A stretch of DNA of 64,000 nt, from assembly GCA_021803035.1 (NCBI GenBank), contig JAJZME010000071.1:27911-91910 (forward strand). Reading direction: 5' to 3'. The position numbers and the translations under genes are program-made. Below are positions 1-8,704 of this stretch, piece by piece. The notes under the pieces are model-generated. The model was not told the DNA's origin, searched no databases, and was given only the letters and a program-made list of their open reading frames with translations. Positions within the stretch are counted from its first letter, which is position 1; the number at the start of each line of letters is the position of its first letter. Source of the stretch: Acidobacteriota bacterium (GTDB taxonomy: Bacteria; Acidobacteriota; Terriglobia; Terriglobales; Acidobacteriaceae).

Positions 1-430
1 TGGCGGAACCGGATGCCGTGTAGCAGCGGAGCTGGAGGTGTTAGCGGAGCCAGTGCGCTGACCGAATGATTCTGAGCCTGGCGACTGCCAATCCCTGGCC
101 CCAGCGCAAGGTGGCCGTTGCCTCTGCATTTTGGGTTGGCAAGAAAATTAACTGCAAGAAATCGGCGGAAAAGAAAAATATTTTGAGGGGGTGGGGCATG
201 TGCGCTGCTGAAGCAGGAGGGATCGGGCCGGTCATGCCCGGGTTCTCCATGGTGAAGTATCTGGACGCACACATGATTCGATTGTGCACCAGGGGCCGGA
301 AATTATCTGCAAACGCAAGGTGTTGAATTCACGCAGGTTGGGACGGACGGGGCTTGACGGGTGGAATCATGGCGCGGATTTGCGGCGAACTACGCCAGCT
401 TTCCGGGCGCCTGCCATCGCGAAGCGCGTT
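1..430. other. no recognisable gene
   Basis: No open frame in this left-edge stretch has a convincing start, ribosome site or family resemblance. The short frames on both strands look like chance. It lies downstream of the minus-strand PP2C gene, so it probably holds that gene's 3' end region and an intergenic space. Confidence 0.5.
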
Positions 431-1165
431 CTACTCCGCGCGCACCAGGATGCAGGTGATGTTGTCGTGGCCGCCGGCTTGATTGGCCGCGGTCAGCAGG
501 CGATTGCACTTTTCGTCGAGCGGAAGATCGAGGCCGAGGAGAGATGCGATCTCGCGATCGTCGATTTCGCGGGTCAGTCCGTCCGAGCAGAGCAGAAACA
601 GGTCGCCGGGTTCGGTTTCGATCGCGAAGACATCGGGCGTAACCGTGCCGTGGGTTCCGAGCGCGCGCGTAATCACGTTGCGCAGCGGCGAGCGCAGCGC
701 CTCCTCGGGGCTCATGCGGCCCTCCCGAACCTGCTCCTCGACCAGGGAGTGGTCCAGCGTAATCTGCCGCAGATGGCCGCCGCGCAGCAGGTAACAGCGG
801 CTGTCGCCAATATTCAGCACCCAGGCGCGGTGTTCGTTCACGACCACCAACACCATGGTAGTGCCCATGCCCCTGAGCTTGCGTTCGTGCTGCGCGCGCT
901 TGTGAACTGCCTCATTGGCGCTGTAGATGGCCTCTTCGGCGGCCGCGAGCAGGGGCGCATCGGCGGCGCGCTGGGAGAGCCGCCGCAGGATTTCGTTTAC
1001 CGCAACCGAACTGGCCACTTCTCCTGCCGCGGCACCGCCCATCCCGTCGCAGAGCACGAATACGCCGTGCTCCACGGAAAAGCCGAAAGCGTCTTCATTG
1101 GAGGGACGCTTGCGGCCTTTATCGCTTGCCGCCGCAGCTGTGTAATGGACCAAAGCCGTCCCCAC
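431..1165 (-). CDS. PP2C-family serine/threonine protein phosphatase
   Basis: A soluble 244-residue metal-dependent phosphatase that would remove phosphate from Ser/Thr on proteins, normally opposing a Hanks-type kinase. All family metal motifs are visible: NED at residues 23-25, DGMGG at 40-44, GDSR at 120-123, SDGL at 194-197 and the final GGHDN near 231-235. The length is that of a bare catalytic domain, with no membrane segment or extra domain, as in Stp/PrpC. The start is a GTG, with a purine-rich GGGGGA about eight bases upstream. No partner kinase is in view, so its target is unknown. Confidence 0.93.
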   Translation of the reverse strand: MGTALVHYTAAAASDKGRKRPSNEDAFGFSVEHGVFVLCDGMGGAAAGEVASSVAVNEILRRLSQRAADAPLLAAAEEAIYSANEAVHKRAQHERKLRGMGTTMVLVVVNEHRAWVLNIGDSRCYLLRGGHLRQITLDHSLVEEQVREGRMSPEEALRSPLRNVITRALGTHGTVTPDVFAIETEPGDLFLLCSDGLTREIDDREIASLLGLDLPLDEKCNRLLTAANQAGGHDNITCILVRAE

Positions 1166-1527
1166 CAGAATCCCCCATCGCTCAGTTTACACAGGTTGGC
1201 GCAGGAAGGCCGCAGTGTGGTGGTGTCTATTCGCTCATGGGAGAAGCCCCGGCTTTGCCGGGGAGGCCGCAGAGGTTTGACCCTTGCGGGAGTCGCGCCG
1301 CGAGCCATTATTGCAGGGCCTTTGCGGGAACGCCGCGGGGCCAGGCAACGTCCCCACGCGACTCGGTGCATCAATACTGCGCTTCATCGCCACGCTAAGG
1401 CACGGGGCTAATGAACACCGCGCCTCCGGCGCGGGATCCGGGCAGGTTGCACAAATGCCAGTACAGCCACTTCAGGTCCCATTGAGGGGCCACAAACCAT
1501 AAAGCCTCCGGTTTGACCGGAGGATAC
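1166..1527. other. intergenic, no gene seen
   Basis: About 360 bases between the PP2C start and the end of the secreted-protein gene, both on the minus strand. It probably holds the PP2C promoter. The only clear structures are a small GC hairpin near 1420-1437 and the terminator hairpin at 1505-1523. Confidence 0.5.
1505..1523 (-). terminator. hairpin after the secreted-protein gene
   Basis: An 8-bp perfect stem (CCTCCGGT/ACCGGAGG) with a 3-base loop begins five bases past the stop codon of the minus-strand gene ending at 1528. On that strand it is followed by CTTTATGG, a weak U-rich tail, so it is a plausible but not ideal intrinsic terminator. Confidence 0.55.
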
Positions 1528-2895
1528 TCACTGCGCGCTGGCAGTGCCTGGCGGTTTAGGCAAGGGCGGCGCCGGGGGCAGATCGTAGACATCAATCGCC
1601 CCATGCGTCAGGATGGCCACGCGCCGGCCCGAGGGCGAAATAGCCACATTGCCGCCCCCGTCCAGCACGGGATCAACCGTTGTTTCGAAGACGACATCGC
1701 CAGTTGCGGCGTTGAAGACGCGCACCCGCTGCGCCTCGACATCCCGCGCTTCCAGCGCCCAGAAGGCGCCAATCGGGTGGGTGACCGCCAGGGTTTCGCG
1801 CACCAGGCGCAACCCGTTTGCCGACCGCCGCACCAGCGGCCAAACCGAATAGCCCGAGGTTGTGTCCGACCAGAGCAACTGTCCGGCCGTGGTCATTCCG
1901 ATCAGGCGGAAGCCGCCGTCCTGCTTGCAGGTGGTCGCGAGCATTTCATTTTCGGAGATGAAGTTGTAGGTGGGCAAACAGGCGGATTTTATGGTTGCCA
2001 GATTCGCGCTCCCGCCATTGAAGTAGTTCATCCGCACCGTCCAGAGCGGGCCGTTAAGCTGTGCGCTCTGGAGGTAGCCTGTGCTGTTGATGGGCAGGTG
2101 AATCACGGACTGCTCCCGGCTCACCATGACAACGTCGCCGGTGCTGCGGCGCAGAAGGCGCAGCACAAATTCGGGCTCTGCGCCGGAAGCCTGTCGGTAC
2201 CCGCCGCTCCCGGCCGCGGGGCTGCCGGTCGCGGTTCTACCCGGCGGCACTGCCGGTTCGCGGCTGTTGGTCAGCAGATATTCTTGGTTCGGGTCCATCC
2301 CGATCGTCAGCAGAGGGCCGGGAAAGTGCAGAATCGGCTTCAATTGCAGTTTTTTGTTGCCCTCGAAGAGCGTGGCGCGGACCCGCAACAGAAAATGCCC
2401 ATCGTTGAGCGGCCACACGTAGCGCTGCTGATCGTACAGCTTCCACCGGGCATTTGCCTGGATCTTGCCTGAAGGCAGGGCAAGCACCACGGCGCGCATC
2501 TGGCGCTCGTGGTTGTCCTGATACCCGCCCGGCCCGCGCCGGATCAGGCCCGGCACGCGGAAGGTGAACAGGAGCTGGTTTTCGCCCAGGAAGTCCAGCG
2601 AAGCCATGCTGTAGCGATAGCCCACGAAGATGGGATTGGGCGGCGCAAAATCCAGTTGAGTCACCGGAATCTTCGCCAGGGGCGGGATTTTGGGCTTGCC
2701 GGGCAGCAGATCCGGCAGGAAATGGTCTTTCAGCTTGGGCGCTATCAAGGCCGGGGGGTCCTTGGGAAGCGAACTCCACTTTTGCGCATGAACCGGCACG
2801 GAGCACGCCAGAGCCAGGGCAAGCGCCGGCAACAGGCAGGCTCGCAACCTTGACCGCATTTGATGAAGGCGCAGCAGGAAACCGCAGTTTGCCAT
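1528..2895 (-). CDS. secreted protein of unknown function, possible beta-propeller
   Basis: I do not recognise a named family. The N-terminus has a basic stretch, a long Ala/Leu core and a VHAQ cleavage site, so the protein is exported. The remaining ~415 residues are rich in beta-strand-like segments (VRVFNAATGDVVFET, VAISPSGRRVAIL) that resemble WD40/YVTN-type propeller blades; this is inference. A Gly/Pro/Thr-rich linker lies near residues 225-245. The coordinates use the first ATG. An internal ATG at 2859 would give a more usual signal peptide, and neither start has a good ribosome site. The gene stands alone with its own terminator. Confidence 0.7.
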   Translation of the reverse strand: MANCGFLLRLHQMRSRLRACLLPALALALACSVPVHAQKWSSLPKDPPALIAPKLKDHFLPDLLPGKPKIPPLAKIPVTQLDFAPPNPIFVGYRYSMASLDFLGENQLLFTFRVPGLIRRGPGGYQDNHERQMRAVVLALPSGKIQANARWKLYDQQRYVWPLNDGHFLLRVRATLFEGNKKLQLKPILHFPGPLLTIGMDPNQEYLLTNSREPAVPPGRTATGSPAAGSGGYRQASGAEPEFVLRLLRRSTGDVVMVSREQSVIHLPINSTGYLQSAQLNGPLWTVRMNYFNGGSANLATIKSACLPTYNFISENEMLATTCKQDGGFRLIGMTTAGQLLWSDTTSGYSVWPLVRRSANGLRLVRETLAVTHPIGAFWALEARDVEAQRVRVFNAATGDVVFETTVDPVLDGGGNVAISPSGRRVAILTHGAIDVYDLPPAPPLPKPPGTASAQ

Positions 2896-3074
2896 CAGAG
2901 AATATTTTCGCCGATATGCTGTGATTTGTGTATTTGCGCCGGCGGCGTTTGCTGGGCGGACTCCGCGGATGTTCTGCCTCCCCGCTGCGCAGTGTGCGCG
3001 GGTCCGAAGACATCTCTCCCCGGAGCTACAATATTGGCGGCGTTGACGTTTTTCCGGGCACGGAGGTGAAACGC

Positions 3075-3437
3075 ATGAGCCGCAAAACCGGGCCGCTGCT
3101 TTTTTGGCCGCCGCGAATTCTCACCATTGCTTTTGCCATCTTTCTGGGCGTCTTTGCGCTGGATGTATTCAATGAGCCGCACGGTTTCTGGCGCACGGCG
3201 CTTGCCTTTGGCATCCATCTGATTCCAGCCGCCATGGTTGTGGCAATCCTTGCGGCCGCGTGGCGATGGGAGTGGCCGGGGGTTCTGTTTTTCACGCTGG
3301 CCGCGGCGCTCTACGCCTGGCACGTTTTGCCCGTGCATCCCGGGTGGGCGGCTGCCATCGCAATTCCGATGCTGGTCATCGCCGGACTGTTTTTCGCCGA
3401 TTGGCTTGCGCAACCGCGCCCGCGGATGACCCATTGA
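3075..3437 (+). CDS. small four-helix membrane protein, unknown function
   Basis: A 120-residue hydrophobic protein with four predicted membrane helices and short polar ends (MSRKTG at the front, RPRMTH at the back). The chosen ATG has a strong GGAGGTGA site eight bases upstream; the longer in-frame extension lacks such a site. It resembles uncharacterised small inner-membrane proteins, and I cannot assign a role. The EamA exporter follows 38 bases downstream on the same strand, so the two may be co-transcribed. Confidence 0.75.
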   Translation: MSRKTGPLLFWPPRILTIAFAIFLGVFALDVFNEPHGFWRTALAFGIHLIPAAMVVAILAAAWRWEWPGVLFFTLAAALYAWHVLPVHPGWAAAIAIPMLVIAGLFFADWLAQPRPRMTH

Positions 3438-3475
3438 GGCCCGCGACCGAGCCGCGGTCCGCTCACAAGGGCCGC

Positions 3476-4459
3476 ATGTGCGAGAGTGAAAGCAGGATGA
3501 AACCGGACGCCAAGACTGGCCGCCGCATTGCGCTGCTGGGGTACGGCGCATGCGCCCTGGCCGGCACTTTCTGGGGCACGGGCTTCTACTTCGGCCGGAT
3601 CGCCCTTGACGAGATGAGCGTAGGGCACATGGTGCTCTACCGTTTTTTGTTTGCCTCGGCGGGCATGCTGCCGGTGGCGCTGCGCAACCGCGTGCGGCTC
3701 AACTGGGCTGAAACGCGCATGCTTCTTCTTTGCGCGGCGCTTGGCGTCCCGCTTCAGTTTCTGCTCCAGTATCAGGGGCTGGCGCGCACCACGGTCAGTC
3801 ATGCTTCGCTCATGGTTGGCGCCATGCCGGTGCTGCTGGCCGTGGGCGCCGCGCTGTTTGCCGGCGAGTCGCTGGACTGGTTCGGCTGGCTGGCGCTATG
3901 CGTCTCCACGGCCGGCGCGGTGCTGGTGGCGCTGGGCGGCGGCAGCGGCAGAGGCGCCTATGAACAGCCGTCGCTGGCCGGCGACATGCTGGTCTTCGCG
4001 TCGCTCGTTATCGCCCTGGTCTGGATTTTGCTCAGCAAGAAGCTGATGGAAAGCCACAGCCCCACGGTGGTGACGGCTTACACCATCCTGGCCGGCACGG
4101 GCATGCTGGTTTTGTGGGTTCTGGGTCCGTGGGCGCTTTCGCCGTTCACGCATCGCAAGGTGGCGCCGCTGCCGTTTGCGCACATCAGCGCCGCCGTGTG
4201 GGCGGCGCTGATTATCAGCGGCCTGCTGTGTACGTCCGCCTCCACGCTGCTGTGGAACTGGGGCATTCACCATGTGCCTGCCTCGCGCGCCGGCGTCTTC
4301 CTGAACATCGAGCCAGCGCTCGGTGCGCTGCTTGGCGTGGAACTGCTGGGCGAGCGCCTTGGCCCCTATGCCTGGCTGGGCGGCGCGCTGATTATCGGCG
4401 CCGCGGTGGCCCTGACCGTTCGCGGTCATGAGCCGGAGCCGGCCGTCATCCTGGAATAG
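3476..4459 (+). CDS. EamA/DMT-superfamily transporter (RhaT/YdcZ type)
   Basis: About 327 residues with ten predicted membrane helices in two five-helix EamA repeats, the usual size and layout of drug/metabolite exporters. Recognisable landmarks are the early GTGFYFGR helix, the LQYQGLARTTVSHASL segment ending the first repeat, and the matching HHVPASRAGVFLNIEPALGALLG segment near the C-terminus. The substrate cannot be read from sequence; metabolites and amino acids are typical. Starts at 3476 (AAGGG five bases upstream) and 3497 are both possible. The frame stays open further upstream, but that part overlaps the preceding gene. Confidence 0.88.
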   Translation: MCESESRMKPDAKTGRRIALLGYGACALAGTFWGTGFYFGRIALDEMSVGHMVLYRFLFASAGMLPVALRNRVRLNWAETRMLLLCAALGVPLQFLLQYQGLARTTVSHASLMVGAMPVLLAVGAALFAGESLDWFGWLALCVSTAGAVLVALGGGSGRGAYEQPSLAGDMLVFASLVIALVWILLSKKLMESHSPTVVTAYTILAGTGMLVLWVLGPWALSPFTHRKVAPLPFAHISAAVWAALIISGLLCTSASTLLWNWGIHHVPASRAGVFLNIEPALGALLGVELLGERLGPYAWLGGALIIGAAVALTVRGHEPEPAVILE

Positions 4460-4488
4460 TCCGGGCGGGTTGGATTAGCATCAATGGC

Positions 4489-5208
4489 ATGGCGGATGAT
4501 GCTGCGATTGCTTCAGGTGAGTACGATGCCACGCGCAGCAGGCGCCGCGCCTTTGTCGAGATCGCCATCGCCTATGGCCTGATTCTGCTTGTGATCTGGA
4601 CGCCCCGTCCGGTGCAAAGCAAGCTCTGGTGGGTGGCTGCCGCCTCCGTTGTCGTCATCTCCGCCATCTCCTGGGACGGACTGGACGCCATGGGCCTACG
4701 CCGGAAGAATTTTTTCCGCTCGCTGTGGATCAGCGGCGCCGCCCTGGCCGTGGCCGTGGTTGCCTGTGTGGTCGCCGCGCGGCTGCACACGTTGCGCCTT
4801 TTCGGCGGGCCGATCTGGCTGATTAAGAACTACTGGCTCTACGCAGTGTGGTCGGGCGTCCAGCAGTATCTGCTGCAGTGCTTTTTTCTGCTGCGCATCC
4901 TGCGGTTCGTGCCCAACAAGCGCCTGGCCGCGTTTGCGGCCGCGGGCATTTTTGCCCTTGCCCACCTTCCCAATCCCATTCTCGTCTCGGCCACCATCGT
5001 GTGGGGTTTTGTAGCCTGCCTGGTTTTTCTCCGCTACCGGAATCTTTATCCGCTGGCGATTGCGCACGCCATTCTGGGCATCACGATTGCCGTCACCATT
5101 CCGGGCACCGTGGATCACAACATGCGCGTCGGCTTTGGCTATCTCACCTACAACCCGCATCGGCTCTACAGCCACACGCACTGGCCGCACCGCTCATCGC
5201 AGCCATAG
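4489..5208 (+). CDS. CPBP-like membrane protein lacking the catalytic Glu pair
   Basis: 239 residues with about seven membrane helices, in the fold of CPBP (Rce1/Abi) intramembrane proteases. Two family histidine motifs are present: FALAH at residues 155-159 and AHAILG with His193. At the first motif, where EExxxR is expected, it has Gln125-Gln126 followed by YLLQ, so both catalytic glutamates are absent. It is therefore likely not a conventional glutamic protease; it may be a pseudoprotease, or a subfamily with different chemistry. It starts 29 bases after the EamA gene and its 3' end overlaps that of a second, intact CPBP gene on the other strand. Confidence 0.82.
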   Translation: MADDAAIASGEYDATRSRRRAFVEIAIAYGLILLVIWTPRPVQSKLWWVAAASVVVISAISWDGLDAMGLRRKNFFRSLWISGAALAVAVVACVVAARLHTLRLFGGPIWLIKNYWLYAVWSGVQQYLLQCFFLLRILRFVPNKRLAAFAAAGIFALAHLPNPILVSATIVWGFVACLVFLRYRNLYPLAIAHAILGITIAVTIPGTVDHNMRVGFGYLTYNPHRLYSHTHWPHRSSQP

Positions 5209-6096
5209 CGTCCAGATGGAATCCACGGTGGCGTGGGTTACCACCGAGGCGCCTACGCGCCGCCGCGCCCGCCATGCGCGCCCGTAAAAGACGCCGGCCA
5301 TGGCGGCCATCAGCACATAGCGCCAGTTGAAGTGGACCGCGCGCTTGTTGAAGTGCGCCAGCCCGAAGAGCGCCGCGGTGAGAAACAGCGCCGGGTAGCG
5401 ACCCATGCGCCGTTCCAGCAGGTTTTGCAGCCAGCCGCGAAAGAACAGTTCCTCCGGCACGGCGATGAAGAAGAACGTGAAGAGCCAATCAAAGGCAATC
5501 GCCCCAAACCCCGGCCAGACGGCATGCGTGTGCAGAAAGCCCAGACCCAGGCCGACCGCCAGCGCGATGGGGGTATACCAGAGGACCTCGCGCAAGCCAA
5601 TGCCGACATCGCGCAGCCGCAGGCGCAGATCGAATCCGACGCCGTCCAGTTCCCGCAGTGCCAGAAAGCCGTAGATGCCCGCATCGAGCAGGAGAATCTT
5701 GCTGAAGATGGCCAGATACGGCGGCCAGGCGCCCTGGAACCATCGCAAATCCACGGACAGCCCCAGCACGCCGAGGACGAGAAAGTCGCGCCAGTTGCCG
5801 CGCATTGCCGTATCCGCGCGCCGGGCTTGCCAGAGCAGAAGCGCAATCGCATCCGGCAGCAGCGTATAAAGCGCAAACCAGCCCCAGCGGAAGTCGCCCG
5901 CCGCGCCGGTCACCAGCAGGTAGGGAATGCACAAGACCGCCGGGCAGCCAAGCTGCGCCCATAGAGGCAGCTTGCGCACCAGCGGGTAGGTTTTTCCGGG
6001 GAAAAACGCCGCCGCCAGGAGCGGGGCAAGCGTGAGCACGGCGGCGATCAGATTCGGCGCGGTAATCAGCGAGGCAGGCATCAGTCTCAGTTTCAT
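5194..6096 (-). CDS. CPBP-family intramembrane metalloprotease
   Basis: A 300-residue polytopic membrane protein with all CPBP hallmarks: EELFFR with Glu215-Glu216, FGLAHFN with His248, and THATVD with His288. The N-terminal ~170 residues add extra helices, making it longer than minimal members. Families of this type cleave or process membrane-bound substrates; the substrate here is unknown. The 3' end overlaps the convergent CPBP-like gene by 15 bases, so two distant paralogs face each other tail to tail. Confidence 0.9.
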   Translation of the reverse strand: MKLRLMPASLITAPNLIAAVLTLAPLLAAAFFPGKTYPLVRKLPLWAQLGCPAVLCIPYLLVTGAAGDFRWGWFALYTLLPDAIALLLWQARRADTAMRGNWRDFLVLGVLGLSVDLRWFQGAWPPYLAIFSKILLLDAGIYGFLALRELDGVGFDLRLRLRDVGIGLREVLWYTPIALAVGLGLGFLHTHAVWPGFGAIAFDWLFTFFFIAVPEELFFRGWLQNLLERRMGRYPALFLTAALFGLAHFNKRAVHFNWRYVLMAAMAGVFYGRAWRARRRVGASVVTHATVDSIWTLWLR

Positions 6097-6215
6097 TCCG
6101 CGCCCGCGCCGCGCGCAATGCCTGCCCCGTATTTCCTTCGAGTTGCAGCCTTGCCGGGTTGAAGGGCCCGTGATCGGGCTGTTTGCGCAGTTCGTCTCTT
6201 CTTAACGAAGGCTCT

Positions 6216-7010
6216 CTAATAGCTCTTGTAGACGGGGTTAAACTTGGGCCTGGGCTTGGTGTGAATATAGGCTGCCACGTCGTAAGCCTGCTGCGGCGAG
6301 AGCAAGCCGGGATGAGTCTGCGGCATGTTGTGAACCACGAAGCGGGCCATCTTGGATGGATTATTCATGCCCGCGCCGGTGTTATAGGAGTTGTTTCCCC
6401 AAAGCGCCGGAAACACATGCGGAACGCCGGCGCCATTTACGCCGTGGCACATGGCGCACTGCGCGCCGTAGATGGCTTTGCCGGCCACCGGATCGCCGGT
6501 CAGCGCCGGCAGGGGAACCAACCCGCGGCCCTGGTAGGGCTTGCCCTTCACGCCGCTTCTTGAGAGCCAGTCGATATAGGCAACCAGGGCGCGCATGGTC
6601 TTGCTGTTAGCGGGCGGCGGCGTTCCCGCCTCGCTGCGCACAAAGCACTCCTGGATGCGGTTTGTCAGCGTGATGACGTGGCCGGCCCTTTTGCTGTACA
6701 TGGGAAAGAGCCCGGCGAGGTCGATCATCGGCGCCGAGAAGGCCTGGGTGCCGCTTTCAAGATGGCAGTCGTTGCAGGTGAGTGTGTTGCCGACATATTT
6801 CTTGGCGTATTTTGGAGTGTGATCGAAGATGAGCTGACCTTGCTGCGCCAACGCGGGCGGTGTGGCTTCCGCGATGGCCTGGTTCGTGCTTGCATTTGTG
6901 GCAGCAGAGGCAGCGGCGGCTTCGTGCCCGCACCACCCGGCGAAGGCCACGCAAAAGAGCGCGGCCGCCGCGATGAGCGGGAGACCGCTTTTTGAGTGCA
7001 GACCGTGCAT
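6216..7010 (-). CDS. dihaem c-type cytochrome, TsdA (thiosulfate dehydrogenase)-like
   Basis: A 264-residue exported protein with a signal peptide and two haem c sites, CNDCH at 79-83 and CAMCH at 185-189. The region after the first haem (GTQAFSAP, LFPMYSKRAG, TLTNRIQECFVRS) matches the pattern I know from TsdA-type thiosulfate dehydrogenase/tetrathionate reductases, though the usual SMNG is SEAG here. Cys122 lies where TsdA-like proteins are conserved and could be an axial ligand; this is inference. The start ATG follows GGAGG just after the stop of the upstream gene, 11 bases away, so it is the last gene of a three-gene operon. A generic electron-carrier role is the alternative. Confidence 0.83.
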   Translation of the reverse strand: MHGLHSKSGLPLIAAAALFCVAFAGWCGHEAAAASAATNASTNQAIAEATPPALAQQGQLIFDHTPKYAKKYVGNTLTCNDCHLESGTQAFSAPMIDLAGLFPMYSKRAGHVITLTNRIQECFVRSEAGTPPPANSKTMRALVAYIDWLSRSGVKGKPYQGRGLVPLPALTGDPVAGKAIYGAQCAMCHGVNGAGVPHVFPALWGNNSYNTGAGMNNPSKMARFVVHNMPQTHPGLLSPQQAYDVAAYIHTKPRPKFNPVYKSY

Positions 7011-7021
7011 GGATTTTCCTC

Positions 7022-7969
7022 CTACTCGGGGTGTTGCGCAACGGGCTTGAACCCAAACTGGCGATAGATCGCCTGGGCTTGAGCCGTTTTTAAAAAGTTC
7101 AGCCACGCAGCCGCCGCCGCCGGATGCGGAGCGTCTTGCATCACACCTCCAGCATAGATGGCCGTTGTATTCTGCGCGGCGGGAATGGCCACGCCCGCGA
7201 TGGGATTGCCGAGGCTCTCCTGAAAACGCACCTCCGAGGCCCAGGTCACCCCGGCATCGGCTCTGCCTTCCATGATGCGCATGGGCGTTTGCCGGTGATG
7301 AATCTCGGTGAGCAGCGTTGTGCCGGCCTTGACTTTGTCTTCGTAAACAGCCTTTTCAAGCGTATCGCCGCCGGCCTTGCGCAGCGAAGCCTGAATCTGC
7401 TTGGCCACACCTTCCCATTCCGGATTAGGCATGGACAGGCGCACGCCGGCCCGCCCCAGATCGTTGAGAGACCGGATGTGTTTGGGATTGCCGGCGTGGA
7501 TCATGATGGCGAGATCGTTGGTGGTGTATGCAACGACGTGGGTGAGCTGGCCGTCTTTGCGCATTGCGCTGACGGCACGCAAGCCCGCCTCAAACACGTC
7601 GGGTTTGACCTGGATCGTCAGGTTGCCGAGGGTGAGCGTGTCATTGGCCGCGATTTGCCGGCGCAGAATTCCGGGCGGAAGCGTTTCGTAGTAGATGTGA
7701 TTCTTCAGCTCGGGATGCTGACGTTCGAATGCGGCAACCAGTTGCGGCAGCACGAAGAACTGATTGCCCCCGATGAAGAGCACCAGCTTCGCGTTGGCGG
7801 GATTGCCGTGCAGATCGGGGACGTTGTCGATGTCCGGGACGCGGAAGACGTACCCCTGCACGGCGGGGTCGTTCGCGCCTTTGCTCCACGGCGGCGTGGC
7901 CTGGGCCCGCGCCAGCAGCGCGGACCCGCAGAGTAGAGATACAGCGGTAAATTGGCGTATGAAGCGCAC
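7022..7969 (-). CDS. periplasmic substrate-binding protein, ModA/PBP-II like
   Basis: A 315-residue exported binding protein: signal peptide ending LLARAQA, then a two-lobe class-II periplasmic fold suggested by LVLFIGGNQFFVLPQLVAAFE near residues 62-82, the hinge-like THVVAYTTNDLAIMI, and the C-terminal AAAAWLNFLKTAQAQAIYRQFGF that closes molybdate/tungstate-type binding proteins. The ligand is unproven. No ABC permease or ATPase is adjacent, so it may sense or deliver an anion rather than feed a classical importer. The GTG start has AGGAGGG nine bases upstream. It sits between the DsrE-like and cytochrome genes with 18 and 11 base gaps. Confidence 0.82.
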   Translation of the reverse strand: MRFIRQFTAVSLLCGSALLARAQATPPWSKGANDPAVQGYVFRVPDIDNVPDLHGNPANAKLVLFIGGNQFFVLPQLVAAFERQHPELKNHIYYETLPPGILRRQIAANDTLTLGNLTIQVKPDVFEAGLRAVSAMRKDGQLTHVVAYTTNDLAIMIHAGNPKHIRSLNDLGRAGVRLSMPNPEWEGVAKQIQASLRKAGGDTLEKAVYEDKVKAGTTLLTEIHHRQTPMRIMEGRADAGVTWASEVRFQESLGNPIAGVAIPAAQNTTAIYAGGVMQDAPHPAAAAAWLNFLKTAQAQAIYRQFGFKPVAQHPE

Positions 7970-7987
7970 GGCTTGCGGCCCTCCTGA

Positions 7988-8704
7988 TCAAGCGGTGATG
8001 TAGGTGTAGTGGCCTTCCGACTGCAGCAGCGCGATGGCGGCAACCATGGCCGCAACAACCAGAACTCCCGGCTGCAAGTTGGCCAGAAAATCGTTGACGA
8101 TCTCATCGGGAGACTGCTTGAGATGGAAGTGCTTGATGAGCTTGCGCGACTGCTCTTCAAGAGCCGTGTGGCAGCTCAGGAACTTGACGCCGCGGGCCTG
8201 AAGCGCCTGTACGCTTGTGTCCTGATAGATGGAATCAAGATCATCCGGACTCTTCGCGTACGCTGCCGCGTTAATCGGATGCTTGGCTGGATAGAAAAAA
8301 TTGCGAACAGCCGGCTTGCCGGTAGCCGGATCGATGATGTTGAGCCATTCGCCGACGCGATATTTGGCCCAGACGGCATCGCGATAGTTCAGCATGTTGG
8401 CCGCGCCGTGCAGCGCCGCCACAACCTTCAACTCGGATTGGGGAACGTCAAAGCCGTAGTGGAGACCGTTCAGGGAGTTCTTGATGTTGTTGAGAAACAC
8501 GCCGCCGCCGATCTGCGAGACGTCGTAGAGCTGCTTGACGCTGGCGGGGTTGTTGGCGAGTTTGTTGAACTCCGCAAGCTTCCATTCCGAGCCTTTCCAA
8601 ACCAACTGCGCATGGGCGGGACGGGCAGAGTCGGCAACGATGCCCAGTGCGGCAATGCCGGCAACGGCGCGCGAAACAAACGATCTACGGGAGAGTGGAT
8701 TCAT
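7988..8704 (-). CDS. Tat-exported DsrE/DsrF-like protein
   Basis: 238 residues starting with a twin-arginine signal (SRRSFV, then a hydrophobic core and PAHA), followed by a domain resembling the DsrE/DsrF sulfur-carrier fold: the KVVAALHGAANML strand-turn, a single conserved-looking Cys in KFLSCHTAL, and the C-terminal PGVLVVAAMVAAIALLQSEGHYTYI. The family handles sulfur through such a Cys; the exported version and its exact role are inference. The ATG at 8704 has a perfect AGGAGG site. It is the first gene of the operon with the binding protein and the cytochrome. Confidence 0.78.
   Translation of the reverse strand: MNPLSRRSFVSRAVAGIAALGIVADSARPAHAQLVWKGSEWKLAEFNKLANNPASVKQLYDVSQIGGGVFLNNIKNSLNGLHYGFDVPQSELKVVAALHGAANMLNYRDAVWAKYRVGEWLNIIDPATGKPAVRNFFYPAKHPINAAAYAKSPDDLDSIYQDTSVQALQARGVKFLSCHTALEEQSRKLIKHFHLKQSPDEIVNDFLANLQPGVLVVAAMVAAIALLQSEGHYTYITA

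Noticed and set aside
284..1411. Long plus-strand frame antisense to the PP2C gene
   Set aside because: It is opposite a complete PP2C gene and resembles translated reverse complement with no domain of its own.
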